From NCBI RefSeq assembly GCF_011745365.1, contig NW_024468913.1:3596001-3660000 (forward strand): a DNA stretch of 64,000 nt, written 5' to 3'. The DNA is from Cryphonectria parasitica EP155. Taxonomy: Eukaryota; Ascomycota; Sordariomycetes; Diaporthales; Cryphonectriaceae. Shown here piece after piece: positions 1 through 11,763 of this stretch (positions are counted from its first letter, which is position 1; every line of letters begins with the position of its first letter). The notes under the pieces were generated by a model, which made no database searches, was not told where the DNA came from, and was given only the letters and a program-made list of their open reading frames with translations. The position numbers were made by a program, and so were the translations under genes.

Positions 1-1187
1 AACTAGAAGAGGAAATGGCAGCTGCAGAGATAACAAGAGGGCGATTCAGCTAGGTCATATTCGATTAGTCCTGGATGCCACGAGGAGCCGCATGCCGTAT
101 GTATGGACGGAGCCTTATGGGAGACTGGCGAGGAGACTTCAGCTCCGATGTGGTCTTTTCGTCAGGCTGAAACTATGCCAGATTTTATTTGCTCGTCCGA
201 AGCTGTATTTCCCGACGCTCGTAGGGCGGAACCAATTTCAGACGGGCAGACTGGCGTATGGCTTGTCAGCTAGCATGATCATCATGAACGCGCAGAATCA
301 AGTCCTTAGCCTTGTCGGGGCCTTTTTCAGGAACCGGAGAAATGCAGCTCGTATATGCACGAGTATAACACCCGATTTATCAGAACGGACGGCATGGCAG
401 CATGTGTTCATGTTTCTTATTCTTGAGGCTCACCCCCGAACACCGAGTTGGAATCCTAGGTTTATTACTCACCGTGAAAGATTCGCCCATAATTCAGTGC
501 AATGCTTCTCACGGAATCAGGACAGAGAGAAGACTCGGTAAACTAGAGTGAAAGCGACTCACTTTTGGATTCCACGGTGTCAGCAGCCTGCCCTCCATCA
601 TGTGCGCGTGAATTTGGATCGCAAATACCAATATTGGTAGCCAAAGTTCCTTTTCTTGAGCCTCATTGCGATAACACCTTTTCCAACCCTACAGATTGAA
701 CAACGTTGAGCTCCATTGGAGTAGTGCTTACTTCCTGTTGATTGATCATTCACCGGGGAACAAATGAAGATATGAATCTCTCTGAAAAGGGTAAGTTTCC
801 CCGCAAAGGGCGGGTGGTGTGGGTGGGCTGCGGCGACGCCACCAAAGGTGTTCAGGTGTAAGACTTTGAAGAATTATTTCTTCAGCTGGAATTCTGAACG
901 AGATAGACCTCCTGTTATGGTAAGATCTGAAGGTGGCTGCTGATGGTACTCGGCTACAGCGGCTACAAAGTTGATGAGATACACATCATCGCTAGTAATT
1001 TCTCACGTTGGCGAGGCTGGCAGCAGAGCTACTCTACTGTTATTTTCATATTGTGATGCTTCTGCTCTATCTATTATAAAATATGAACATCTCGTCGCCA
1101 ACTTTCCAGACTTCTCTTGGTCACCCAACCCGCCTCGGATCTTTCCCATCTCCCTAAGCCACTACCATTACCAGCACAAAGTCAACC
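1..1187. other. Left-edge intergenic region and promoter of the ankyrin/CorA-like gene
   Basis: No convincing gene was found. A 149-codon open frame (92-541, plus) has no recognisable motif and no clear splice context, so I do not call it. The last 120 bases look like a promoter: an AT-rich TATA-like element at about 1072-1083, then a pyrimidine-rich stretch (about 1105-1165) leading to the ATG at 1188. Confidence 0.5.
1072..1083 (+). promoter_or_regulatory. TATA-like element upstream of the ankyrin/CorA-like gene
   Basis: The string ATTATAAAATAT lies about 105-115 bases upstream of the ATG at 1188 and is followed by a CT-rich leader. This spacing is common for fungal core promoters with a short 5' UTR. 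Function is inferred from sequence and position only. Confidence 0.4.
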
Positions 1188-4100
1188 ATGAGCCGCTCAT
1201 GTTTCTCGTCTGTTGACGCTTCAAGCAGCGTTGCTGGTGCAGAGCACTCTCATACTGAACCTGTACAACCCGATGGAAATACCCCTTCGTCAACTGCAGC
1301 GGCGACCTTGGGCGAGACGCCGAGTCCAGCTCCGGCTCAGATTGGCTCTAAGAGCACAGAAGAGGTATTTCCCCAGCTTATTCGACACGAAGAGTGTCAA
1401 CTTGGTTTCCAATTGCTAACCAAGTGAAGAGTCAGAACAACGATGCTCACGGGCATGAGTCCGAGAAGCCGCCACAAGCTGAGAAACAACCCAGACCAAT
1501 CGATGAACTCTTTGAGGCTATTCAAAAAGCAGACGTTGAGGCAATGAGCCAGATCCTGGAACACCACCCTGATTTGATCAATAAGCAAAATAATCCGTAC
1601 GAAGAAGAAAACAGGATGACTCCACAGGAACTACTCGAGGCCAACCAGCTCGGAAGCCTGATGACTCAGGATGTACTCCGCTATCAGCGAGAAATTTGGA
1701 TCGAAGTCGACTACTACGGTGGACAATGTCCTCTCCATGTGGCATGTCTTTTCGGGCAGACCGGACCGGTGAAGCTTCTGTTGGAACAGCGGAATATAGA
1801 TATGAACTCGAGAAACTGGTCCGAGGAAACTCCCTTGGGAATTGCTTGCAGGGCGGCACACATCTCTATTGCCAAATTGCTCCTGAGTGAATCTCAAAGT
1901 CTTCAGGGCTCTCAGAAAATCCAAGTGGCCCTAGAAGATGACGTCGGCAATACTCCAATCCATTACCTAGCAGGCAGCGGTATCTATCCAATGTGGTCCG
2001 AAAACAAAAAGCCAGCTGCAAATGACCTGAGAGATGTTGTTCAGTTGATGCTCAAAGCTGCAGAACATGATTCCAGCATAAGTCTCGAGGAATTTGGACG
2101 GCTTTGCATGGAAGTGGCAGCAAGCCAAGAATCTACCTCTCTACTGCAAAAATTACTTACAATCGTGCCTGAACTCCAGGATTTTCCAGATGACGATGGA
2201 TGGACTGCTTTGCATTTTGGCGCGGCAGCAGGTCATAAGTCAGTGGTGGACATGCTACTGGAAAAAGGAGCTGACTGCACAATCGTTACGACAAGACCTT
2301 CTCAGAGAGATGCTGTAGGAATTGCCTTGGAGTTTGGGCACTTCGACATTGCAGTCCAGATCTTCGGGCATACTTCCTCAAACATAAGTGCTCCTAAGGA
2401 TGGGCGCTCAGAAACATGGGACCAGGAAGACCTCACAGCCTGGACTTGGCAACGAAAACTCAACCGAGAAGATTCCGATGGCAAGCCCAATGTCAAAGAA
2501 ATCGCAGTGAGCAGGCTGACCTCCTCCTTGGATGGCAAAAGAAAACAGCAACAGAAAAAACTTCCCCCAGGAGAGATCTTCTGGTATCACCTTCCAGCAA
2601 ACCATGTGAGCACCAGTCTTAAAACTTGTTCTTCCCCGTCTTCCGTGTTCTCTACTTAGTAAGTATTGAATAAACATAAGTCTGACAATTAGCGTCTGCG
2701 GAACAGTGGCAGTGGGTACAGGTAAGCACTCTTCTGCTGCCCTACTACTTGCGAGGATTTATATCAGCCTTGGGATTATTGATACTGATAGTCAACAGAA
2801 CCTATGCGAACGCAGCCCCAAGTTCAAGGATATTCTAAGGAGCCTTGAACAGACTTTTGCATCCTCTGGGCGGTCACCTCCCTTTTGTGAGCATAGATTC
2901 GAGAGGATGGGCAATACACCGGATTCAGATGATGTTCTAGGCAATGTGGCAATCGTGAGTCAACCAAGCCTTGCATCATCAGTGCAGAAATTCGGATAAT
3001 TTACTGGTCGTCCTAATTTAGATGCCATTGATCGACATTGATCTTTTAGCTGGATTCGAAAAGACTGAAGAGAAATTATTAAACTCTACCCATTGGAGCA
3101 AGATGATGCAACTTTACGAGAAAGAAAATAAGACATTGCATCGTCCTCGAACGCTGGATCACTACTTCAACCAAGACCTTCCGCAGAAGCGGTTGAAAGA
3201 TTTGAACAATGATCAAGTCTTCACACGGTACCTGCACTCACGCAAACAAGAACAACATAGCCCACAGTCGCAGAAGAGTACAGAAGCTGCCAGGTCCACT
3301 GGTACTTCAGCAGCACAAGTCACAGCACGTCCAGAAAATCTCAGAACAATTAACAACGCCAGCCAGACTATCGCTCAATCAACGGGCTTTCATGAAGGTG
3401 GGATGATAGAAGCTCAACCGCAGAGTGATCACCCCATGCAACAGGCTTCCATTCCCGATGGCGGGGACAAGGCCAAAGATCAATCCACAGAAGCTGAGGC
3501 AGAGAACAGAGATCGTATACTCGTCGTCTCACAACTGTGGCTGGTCAGGATAGAAAGTAAGTTTTTCATTAACAAGACCTCTGAACCACTCATTAAGCCC
3601 AGCACAGTTTGCAATAGCTCTTGTGGCCCTTCCTTCTCTCTTGCGCTAGGATATGTACATGCTGCATTTTTTGGAACTCAACTAACAAGTCTCGTTGCAA
3701 GACCTCTTAATTACTTCATTTCCTCAATGCTGGGATTCCTCAAACCAGAAACAGCAGTTTCCACAGAAACTTCGAAGCCTGTTCAAGACTGCAAGTGCAG
3801 CGGAATTGAGCGCTGAAAAATTATTCCACAGTATGGTCAGAATCTCGATGCAGTATCAGACTTCGATTCAGATCGGCAAGGAGACTCTCACATACCTGAA
3901 GGTTTTCAACAAGGAGGTTTTACGAATAGTAAGCCATATTCAGCATACGTATTAAGTCCAGAACAAATGATGCTAATAGATTGTTGTCGACAGTCAGAAG
4001 AGGTTGACGACTGCTACAAAACCTTTCGCCATAATGTCAAGAGATCCAAAGTCGCTTTCAGGGAACTATCCAACCGGGCCACAGAATGCTTGATAGATAT

Positions 4101-4861
4101 CAACGACGTGGTACACGAGATCGAAATTATCATAGAAGTTCTGGACCATCGGTCCAGTGTCTGGGAGAAAATGCACGGGATTCCCCCCAGAGGCAACGAA
4201 AACTCAGAGAATCATAAAGATTGTCCTGTCGCCGACAACAAGTGCGATCCGTATGAAATTAGGGATTCGTCATACGGCGATGCGGATAAAGTCCATAAAG
4301 ACGCACAGAATGTCCAGAAAAAGGTAAGATGCGATCCATTAACATCATCCATGTTCAAAGTCATCTAAAACCAGGTTTCGGCTAGATCAAAGATCTCATG
4401 GACCTTCTTTATGGACAAGCCGGAACCGAGACTGCGATCAAGTCGTCAGCTCAAGCCAGTTACCTCGCTATCTTTACAGTGTTGACAGTAGTTTTCGTAA
4501 GTAGTCTTTCAATACGTCCAAGTTGTAGAAGCCTGTCGATATTTATATTACAATGCAGTCGCCTCTGTCTTTTGTCATGTCGCTCTTAGCACTTCAAATC
4601 GAGTCATTCACCCCAGGACAGTGGACAAAACAGCAAGTTGCGCAGAGCTGTGGTAAGTGACCCATAATGCAGTGTGTTCTCTGAAGCTGTGTTCTTTCCT
4701 ATTAATGTTGAGCAGGTTACAGTATACTAGCAACGGGTCTTCCTTGCCTTGTGATATGGATGTATCTGTTGTGGAAGAACCACCCCAACATGTATCGTGT
4801 GATCAAGAAAGCAGCAACAAAATGGATCTATCGAGGACGCACTATAGAAGAAAAGAGGTGA
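1188..4861 (+). CDS. Ankyrin-repeat protein with CorA-like membrane domain
   Basis: Ten exons: 1188-1364, 1436-2605, 2707-2721, 2799-2954, 3022-3556, 3702-3928, 3994-4323, 4386-4496, 4559-4652, 4716-4861, giving 986 residues. All junctions are GT/AG and in phase. Residues ~150-345 carry ankyrin repeats (for example GGQCPLHVACLFG and DGWTALHFGAAAGH). Next come the motifs of the fungal ankyrin/CorA-like family: FWYHLPANH, then WQWV, VVSQLWL, ITSFPQCWD, and a C-terminal pair of membrane helices (FTVLTVVF...PLSFVMSLLAL and ATGLPCLVIWMYLLW). The CorA signature GMN is not visible between the helices, so Mg2+ transport is doubtful; a signalling or self-recognition role is an inference. The third exon is only 15 nt. 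An alternative acceptor at 1429 would add two residues to exon 2. Function of the family is largely unknown. Confidence 0.82.
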
Positions 4862-5957
4862 ATCAATTAGACAGGCACAGGCATAGGCTAGCTGAGGCTG
4901 TTTTGACACTTCCTCGGGGAAGGCAGGCTAGATACATCACTTACCGTTTCTTGCCATGAGCATTAAGGCAGGAACCATTGTCCGTCTTTTCGCTGCCGAC
5001 ATTGAACCCTACAATCGTGAAGCAGTCATAATGATTGATGTAAGGCATTGGACACCTATTCACGCTATCGAAGTTGCTCGCTTCACTTGCGGTGCTTCCG
5101 CAGTCTTGTGAGATGGTCTCACTGCGTCCGCACTCCACGCACGGTGACCTAAAGAAATCCCGTTCTGAGAAATAAGCAGCTCGGTCGTGGTCGTCACCTA
5201 ATCATATGCAAGGGCGAGTGAGTCACTGGCTCCCACTCTCGCCAGGCACCCTCTGCTTAAATAGCCTGGCTTAGCCAGCTGTTGTTCACCTCCATTTCCT
5301 TTCCTTTCCTTCCTTTCTATAGCGCATTAATCCACTCAATTTGAATAAACTCTCGATCGTCCGGGACATGGCTGCGGCGCTATTGATTCAGTATCTTCTT
5401 GATGATAGCTGGCGCGTTTTGGGGGTTGTGGTCAGAAAGACAGATTGAAGTTGAGTCATCGCACCTTTTCCAAATGGCCCTCCAGCTTTGATCTTTCTCT
5501 GGTTCACGACTTTGGTGCATCTCTGAGGGACGTGATTGTGGGATTGTTTTTGAGCGGTGATCTTAAATGAGATACGCCTCACTAGACTGGTCTGCCCAGC
5601 CTGGTTCCTCGCGTTCGTACGAGATGTCTGTATGACTTTCTGTGCCGCTAGCATCCTGCCGACATTTCCCTGTGTGCTTGATATTACAAGGAAGTGATTG
5701 ATGCTTTTTCGAGATCACTATTCTCAAAGACTGCTGTAAGATGGCTGTTGTCTCCTTGTCAGTAGTAAATTGCAATTCTTAAGACAATTTGAAAACTTCG
5801 AATAATGCAGGCTGCTTAGCTACTTCAGTAGAGAGAGAAAAAGAATATCAATCAAACTCTACTTACTACTGCCAATAAGCAGTGAAATAAACAGCATCGA
5901 TCTCTGGCAGTGAATGGAGAAGAAAAAAGAAAATGCCGAGGCTGGACAAAAACGGAA
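4862..5957. other. Intergenic region with orphan promoter-like stretch
   Basis: No supported gene. At 5256-5325 there is a promoter-like arrangement: TTAAATAG near 5258, then a repeated CCTTT pyrimidine tract (about 5295-5320). It is followed at 5369 only by a 26-codon open frame that I do not call. Minus-strand open frames at 5388-5775 lack recognisable motifs. Confidence 0.4.
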
Positions 5958-6046
5958 TGCGGTGAGTGTGGATCGAACACACGACCTTCAGATAACGATT
6001 GAAGTGTCACTTCAGTCTGACGTTCTCCCAACTGAACTATCCCCGC
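5958..6046 (-). tRNA. tRNA-Phe (GAA), intron-containing
   Basis: Read on the minus strand, the gene folds as a tRNA: acceptor GCGGGGA, D-arm GTTC...GAAC, anticodon stem TCAGA/TCTGA with loop CTGAAG A, and T-arm GTGTG TTCGATC CACAC. The anticodon is GAA. A 16-nt intron sits after position 37, the canonical site. The mature form is 73 nt with discriminator A. The acceptor stem has a G5-A68 mismatch, shared with the other two copies. A short T-run follows the gene on the transcribed strand, as expected for RNA polymerase III. Confidence 0.9.
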
Positions 6047-6249
6047 AACAGATGAAAATCTGCGAAATTTCAAGACTTATAATGCAAAGCTGACCAACAG
6101 ATCTCCGAAAAGTCATTACATGATACAACTCTGGCAAATACAAGAAGAAAGCAGTGATAATTTTATATTATCACATATTGGTAGACATATGATACGTGAT
6201 AGCAGTGTCCACTAACATAATGTGATCATAGGGAAAATGCAAAAATACA

Positions 6250-6338
6250 TGCGGTGAGTGTGGATCGAACACACGACCTTCAGATTTCGGCTAAAGTTTG
6301 ACTTCAGTCTGACGTTCTCCCAACTGAACTATCCCCGC
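6250..6338 (-). tRNA. tRNA-Phe (GAA), intron-containing, second copy
   Basis: The mature sequence equals the copy at 5958-6046, with the same G5-A68 acceptor mismatch. The 16-nt intron after position 37 is different in sequence. Both genes lie on the minus strand about 200 bases apart, so they look like an old tandem duplication whose introns have diverged. A T-run follows downstream. Confidence 0.9.
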
Positions 6339-8127
6339 CTGTGGTGGATACCGCCCAACGAGAGTCTATCCATGAAGCACACGAGTATACCACAAAGTAA
6401 CCTAACGGCGAACTTTTTGACAAAGCTTCATCTAGAGTCTATGCACAATCTTATTGTACTTCTCTTCTGTAAGCACTTTTTGTTACAACTTGGTTAATTA
6501 GTCTTATATGTTTCAAAATTCTGATAGTACTATTAAGCCTATTATGATCTTTCAATCTGGAAAGACGAAACCAGATGAACATCATAGTTCTAACTTACCT
6601 TCTGGCATATGTATAATAACGTCTCTAGCACATATATGAATCTATATATTGCGTTAATTTTTATTGCCACTATTGCTTCCTCAGTCCACAATTCCTGTTC
6701 ATGTCGAGGACGCCGGTTTTTGAATGGCTACCACAAATAGATACTTTGTATGCGACAGCTAAAAGGAGTGGCCACTCCCAGCTGACTGGAAGGGGACTAT
6801 GGCCTATATAGCTGCGTAACGGTCGGGCTCACACACTTTGTGCCTCTCGACTACCCAAAGATCACAGTATCTATGATTGCAAAACGTCTAATAACTCCCC
6901 AGCCCGCGAAATGTGATACTGAGGATGGCCCAAGATCTAAAGCCTCCATCCAACAGATTTGGAGGCTTGACCGTGTTAGATGTCATGTAAATCGTGAACA
7001 CACAATGTCTCCTTTGGCGGAAGATCGTCACATCCAGGCGAGTACTGACCTGAAATATTGACATGCAGTCTCGTACCTAGGCGGCGTATTTGTAGAACGA
7101 ACTTTCTTCGACAGAGCCGCCCTCTCCAGGTCGAGGTGGATCTCCGACGGAAGCTGGGAGCTTGCTCAGTGCAGATTTTTCCAAGAAGGGCTAATAGGCT
7201 TCTGTCTACCTTCTAAGCACGGTGGATCCCGAGGCGAAAGATAGGGGATCTGTCTTCACCAAAGCCAAGGCCTTCTCCTTGACGCCAGGAACACTGCCAA
7301 AACCTCAATACCTATTTCATTGATAGCTGCTCCCACCAGGTCTCCATTTGTGTTGCTCAAGCAGGCCACCAAACTCCATAAAGTAAATATAGAGAGTCTC
7401 AAGACGATTCTCAACTTCTCTACTCGCTAGCGCGTCTTCTGACCGGCCATACGATGCGACAATCTATCAACCAGAAAGGGAGTCTAGGAGCAGACCCACA
7501 CCGTGAGGCAAACAGGAATACTTCTCCCTATCGAAGCCAACCGCTATTCTTTCCCAATCTTACGCCTCACGGATTATGACAGGGTCTGAGACGAGTTAGT
7601 CGAGAAAGCCCAGGCACGACAGAGCACTTTCGTATCGCTGGTTCATAAACACCAGTTTCGGTATGATACACGGCAAAGAGGAAATTATGGGTTCCAACTA
7701 CTTCATCTAGAAACTCACGTCGACATGTCGGACGACTTACCATCATGAAAAGCTGCCGACAATGACTACGTGGACAAGCAGCCTATGGATACCAAGAAAA
7801 CCATGTGCTATTATACTTGGCTTTGCAGGCTCTTTCAAAATTTACTTGAACTACTTGCCGTCTGAGCCTACTCTTACGCCAGAGGACTGATTAAGCCAAG
7901 CTTCAATCAATCTAGCCATGCTTGTTAAGACTTTTATCCTCCGTATTAATGGTTTTTTTTTATTTTTATGTTTTTTTTATTTGGTGTATTTTAAGAAAGA
8001 AATGAATTACGACTAGCTTGATAACTACGCATGTAATCAATGTTAAAGATTTTATATTAAGTATTCTTGTGAACTTCACGAATGACCTGTATGTGTACGA
8101 CTGATGAATCTTCTATAGTTATCAGTG
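6339..8127. other. Intergenic region between tRNA-Phe pair and HET gene
   Basis: AT-rich at both ends (about 6480-6680 and 7920-8100) with a more GC-balanced middle (6700-7850). Short open frames, such as 6840-7061, show no motif. A TATATA string lies near 6803. I could not recognise a coding relic, although the balanced middle could be an old degraded gene. Confidence 0.35.
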
Positions 8128-10178
8128 TTACTCAATATAAATCGTACGATTCTCTGCAGAATCCTCCCAAACTCTCCAGTAACCCACACTCAATGCCAAG
8201 CCGATTCTTCGATAGGTATTTGGCATCATGCTCGTGGAGGTCTCTTGCAACAATAGCAGGTAGTTGACGAGTGTAGAAATCACCACTTCTTTATCTTCGT
8301 GATCATCGCTCGTGTCAATACGATATTGTTCGTGTTCATGATGGGCCACGAGCGCCAGAGTAAGCTTGGCGTATTGAATTTCCGAGTCTCGCTTGCCATC
8401 TAGAGAAGCAGATATGGATTTAGAGCCGCTTCGTATTCTATACGATCCGGTCAGGCCAGGCTCAAAGCTGATTCTGAGTCCTTTGGAATGGTACAGGGTT
8501 GCTATGACATTATTCCAGTCAATTGCCTTCGCGTGGATACCGATACGCGTTGACAAGCATTTGGGAGAGGCTGGACTGGCTTCCTCGACCAAACAGATTG
8601 ACTCGGTATTAGACTGAGCCTCGATCAGTCGGCAATCAGATAGACATGTTGTTAGATGATATGGGTAACGAATTTTGCCAGCCCATCTCGCCCAAGACCA
8701 TGATGGAGGTTGCATGCCAGCCGCACGGTAGCCCTCAAGTAGCTCGTTCGTATCTTGAGCCGTGGTAACCCACAGAAGACCTTGATGGAAGGACCCGCTC
8801 CACAAACCCCAAAGGTACTTCCCGTCAATAGTTTGCTGCGCATAGTACTCAGAAAGTCCCGCTACAGCAGGAAGCCTATCGGTCTCGAAAGTAAGGTTGC
8901 AGGTGGTGAACCTCTCCACGAGGTGGTACCACTCATCCTGGCTTACTAGCCCGTCCTCGAGATTCATCTTGTTGTTTGTAATAGGGTCGTAGTTCTCTGG
9001 AGCTATGCCGTCGGGCTTGATAACGCCAGATGCGTCTTCGAAGAAAGATGTACCGCGCGCGAAGTGTATTATCCGTTTCGATAGGATACGCTCCTGGAAG
9101 ACCCAGCCTCTTTTCATGATGGCGCTATCAGCCAGACTCTGCGCAAAATTCTCGACATGCTGACCGGTCGTCGATATGTGGTCGACAGGCCAGAGGAAAC
9201 CATGGCTATCGTCAAGTGCTGTGTGCGCGGCTATATTGCAACTTGCGTTGTGGTAGATAGTCGCCATCTTGGCTGATTCTCGCAGCCAGTCATGCTCGTC
9301 GTGCTGGATAATGCAGAGGGCATCTATCCATAGGTAGCGAAACCCGAGGCTTCTGGCGACTATGACGGCATGTTCGTAAGTTCGTGGCAGATGGCGAAAC
9401 TCAATGCGTTTGGTAAAGGCCGGTAGGTTTTCTCGTGTCAGCTCCAAATTGTGCGCTTCGCCCCAGCGATGACTCAGTGTCATATAATGACCCATCGTCT
9501 CTCCATTAGATATCAATAGCCTCATATCTTCAAAAGTGAGGCGGTCTGAAGAGAAAGAACTGGGTCTCAGGTCCAAAACTCTTGTAGGGAGCTGCACTCG
9601 AGGGACCGTTGCTAGTTGCGCTCGGAGACTAGGAAGCTGATGATATATAGTTCCTCCTACTTTGGCATGGCTTGCAATCAACCATTTTACCGCATCTAAC
9701 CTCATGGTAGTATCCCAGATGGACGGTCCTACATTAAGAGTAGCACAGGTTAAGCATTCGGATCTCGTACCTGAATGTATCCAGACCGTCTGCAGCAAAA
9801 AGAAAACTTAACACACTTACTGAATCTTTCCAAAATCGGGAGAATCTGTCTGATTAAGACATGGAATTCAATTCTTCCGTAGGTTGAAGCCCTCCGTAGT
9901 TTGTACCTGGTTCGTGATCGCCAGTTGTGTTTGACGACTTTTGGGGACCCGTGTTCGCTAATATCCTGCAAAGCCGCTTTGAAATAGTCCACTGCGTCCT
10001 GAGACCACGGAATGCTGCAGATTGTTGTATCTAGACTTGAAAGGCTTCGGAAGTCCTTCAAGACCTCAGTAGCGAATTGGAGACGAACGAAATGACGAAC
10101 ATCGTTACAATGCTGGCAGGTTCTGAACACCGCGCAGAGACCTGCATAATCAGTGGTATGACCACACGTTGAAGACAT
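8128..10178 (-). CDS. HET-domain (heterokaryon incompatibility) protein
   Basis: Two exons on the minus strand, 10178-9821 and 9728-8128, give 652 residues. The intron 9729-9820 has a GTAAGT donor, a GCTTAAC branch site and a TAG acceptor; a shorter in-phase intron ending at about 9771 is also possible. The HET domain spans roughly residues 200-345 with its usual blocks: YMTLSHRWG, YLWIDALCIIQ, the DW..E...M..IY.NA stretch and RGWVFQERILS. Downstream are the DRLPAVAGL and PSWSWA blocks that normally follow the domain. Known HET proteins trigger cell death upon recognising non-self in hyphal fusion; most genomic copies have no assigned partner. The N-terminal ~120 residues are the usual variable region. 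The gene lies between inverted tRNA-Phe copies. Confidence 0.88.
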
Positions 10179-10715
10179 TGTGATGAAGTGTGATGGTAGA
10201 AATGTATTCTCAAAGTTTGTGTAGTATATTCGTTTTGGATTTGTGTTCTTGTTTGTGGTGGTCGAGTTGGGTGGGAAAGAGCAATTACTTCTCTATCACA
10301 ATCACTGTGTTTTGTTTTCACTTGGATGAAAGCGGGGTCTCAAGTCAACACGTTACCTCTTTTCACTGATTAACCCAGTCAAGCAACGCACTTTCTTACA
10401 GCAGAATGCTAATCCTCCTGCACTGTTCTCAGCTTACTTGCCCATAGCGCGCACGTAGTCCTGGAGGTCAGAATTGTGACATGGGGTTGGCCAGGTGCGC
10501 AGCAAACCACAGCAGGCCTTGAGACATTCCTGCAAGCAAAGGTAGGGGGGGGGGGGAAACCAATAGGATCACCTTTAAGACACATATTACTCTCTCTTTA
10601 AAGAATAACTTATGAACAGTGAAGTATTATATGTATAGCACGTCACTGTACCGCCGAGTCACCAAATATAGAAACATAGCTATATGAATATCTTAAAATT
10701 TCGTTAATTTCAATT
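10179..10715. other. Intergenic region between HET gene and tRNA-Phe
   Basis: Probable promoter region of the HET gene. It contains a G10 homopolymer at about 10546-10555 and AT-rich sequence directly upstream of the tRNA. No supported open frame. Confidence 0.4.
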
Positions 10716-10804
10716 GCGGGGATAGTTCAGTTGGGAGAACGTCAGACTGAAGTGATACTTCAATCGTTATCTGAAGGTCGTGTGTTCGATCCACACTCAC
10801 CGCA
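10716..10804 (+). tRNA. tRNA-Phe (GAA), intron-containing, third copy in opposite orientation
   Basis: It differs from the copy at 5958-6046 by a single base, inside the 16-nt intron (C to T). It has the same GAA anticodon, the same G5-A68 acceptor mismatch and discriminator A. T-rich sequence follows directly downstream, consistent with a polymerase III terminator. It is on the plus strand, so it forms an inverted pair with the two minus-strand copies. Confidence 0.92.
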
Positions 10805-11027
10805 TTTCTTTTTCTTCGTTTTTTGTATTTTTTCTTCTTTTCTTTATTATACATGCTCTTTTGGAATCCTTCCATGAGATATTTCTTGGCCATCGTGGGG
10901 GTTGGATGCTGAGAAACATCACTTTGGCCTGGACAGATTACAGGAAGTGGTATTGCAGGCAGACAAGGAAAGAGATATATATATGTATCTCATGAGCTCT
11001 TTTTTCAGACTTGCTGAATATTATAGT

Positions 11028-11730
11028 TTACCTTTTAGACAAGACTTCCTGTCCGAGGCTGACCAGGTCGTCGTGTCCAACCAGCTCTGCCTTGAATCCA
11101 TTGATCACCTGGTGTAGTTGGGCAGCAGCAATCTCTTCGACCTCGATGCTCGGAATACCAGGTATCGCCCGCCTTTCACTGTCCGCGCCGAGGATCAATC
11201 CCGGCCGGGTGACGCACGCCTCGACCTTTCCATTGGACTGCTTCGCAACTTCGAGGATCTGGACCTCCGCATCTCCCTAACCGCCGCGATATATTATTGC
11301 TCTCTGGTCAGCGGTGGAACACTCATTCAACCTTTGCAGATGGCCCTGGTCAGGCAGAATATGAAAAGCCGAGGATGAAACATAAGAAGCTTACCCGTAT
11401 TAAGGTGTATTCCAGCATCGTGGGGTTTTTGACGAGTAGTTCGACCTTTTCGGCCTCTGCGCGGTCACGCTTTGCATGAATGCCGCTCATGTAGATGAAG
11501 CGGAACGGCGTCGGTGTGTCTGACTGGGCTCTGCCGGCCGCCAGGTGCTTTATGGCCGCGACGGCATAGTCGCGGGAGATTTTGCACGTTTCCTCCCAGG
11601 GCACGTCCTTGAGTTTCGAAGGCGTGATCGAGATGGTCCTAGGTTTTTGCACAACATCAGCAAACCTGCGCAGAGACCAAGAAACGATGAAGTGAGAGGT
11701 GTTTTTCTTCTTCTTTGGATTCCCCTTTCT

Positions 11731-11763
<33 letters not shown>

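Noticed and set aside
92..541. 149-codon plus-strand open frame at the left edge
   Set aside because: No domain, signal peptide or membrane pattern; the composition looks non-coding, and there is no supporting promoter or splice structure.
9771..9820. Shorter 50-nt intron for the HET gene
   Set aside because: In phase, but the 92-nt alternative (9729-9820) has a better branch site and gives the RPSIWDT-type start of the region before the HET domain; kept only as an alternative.
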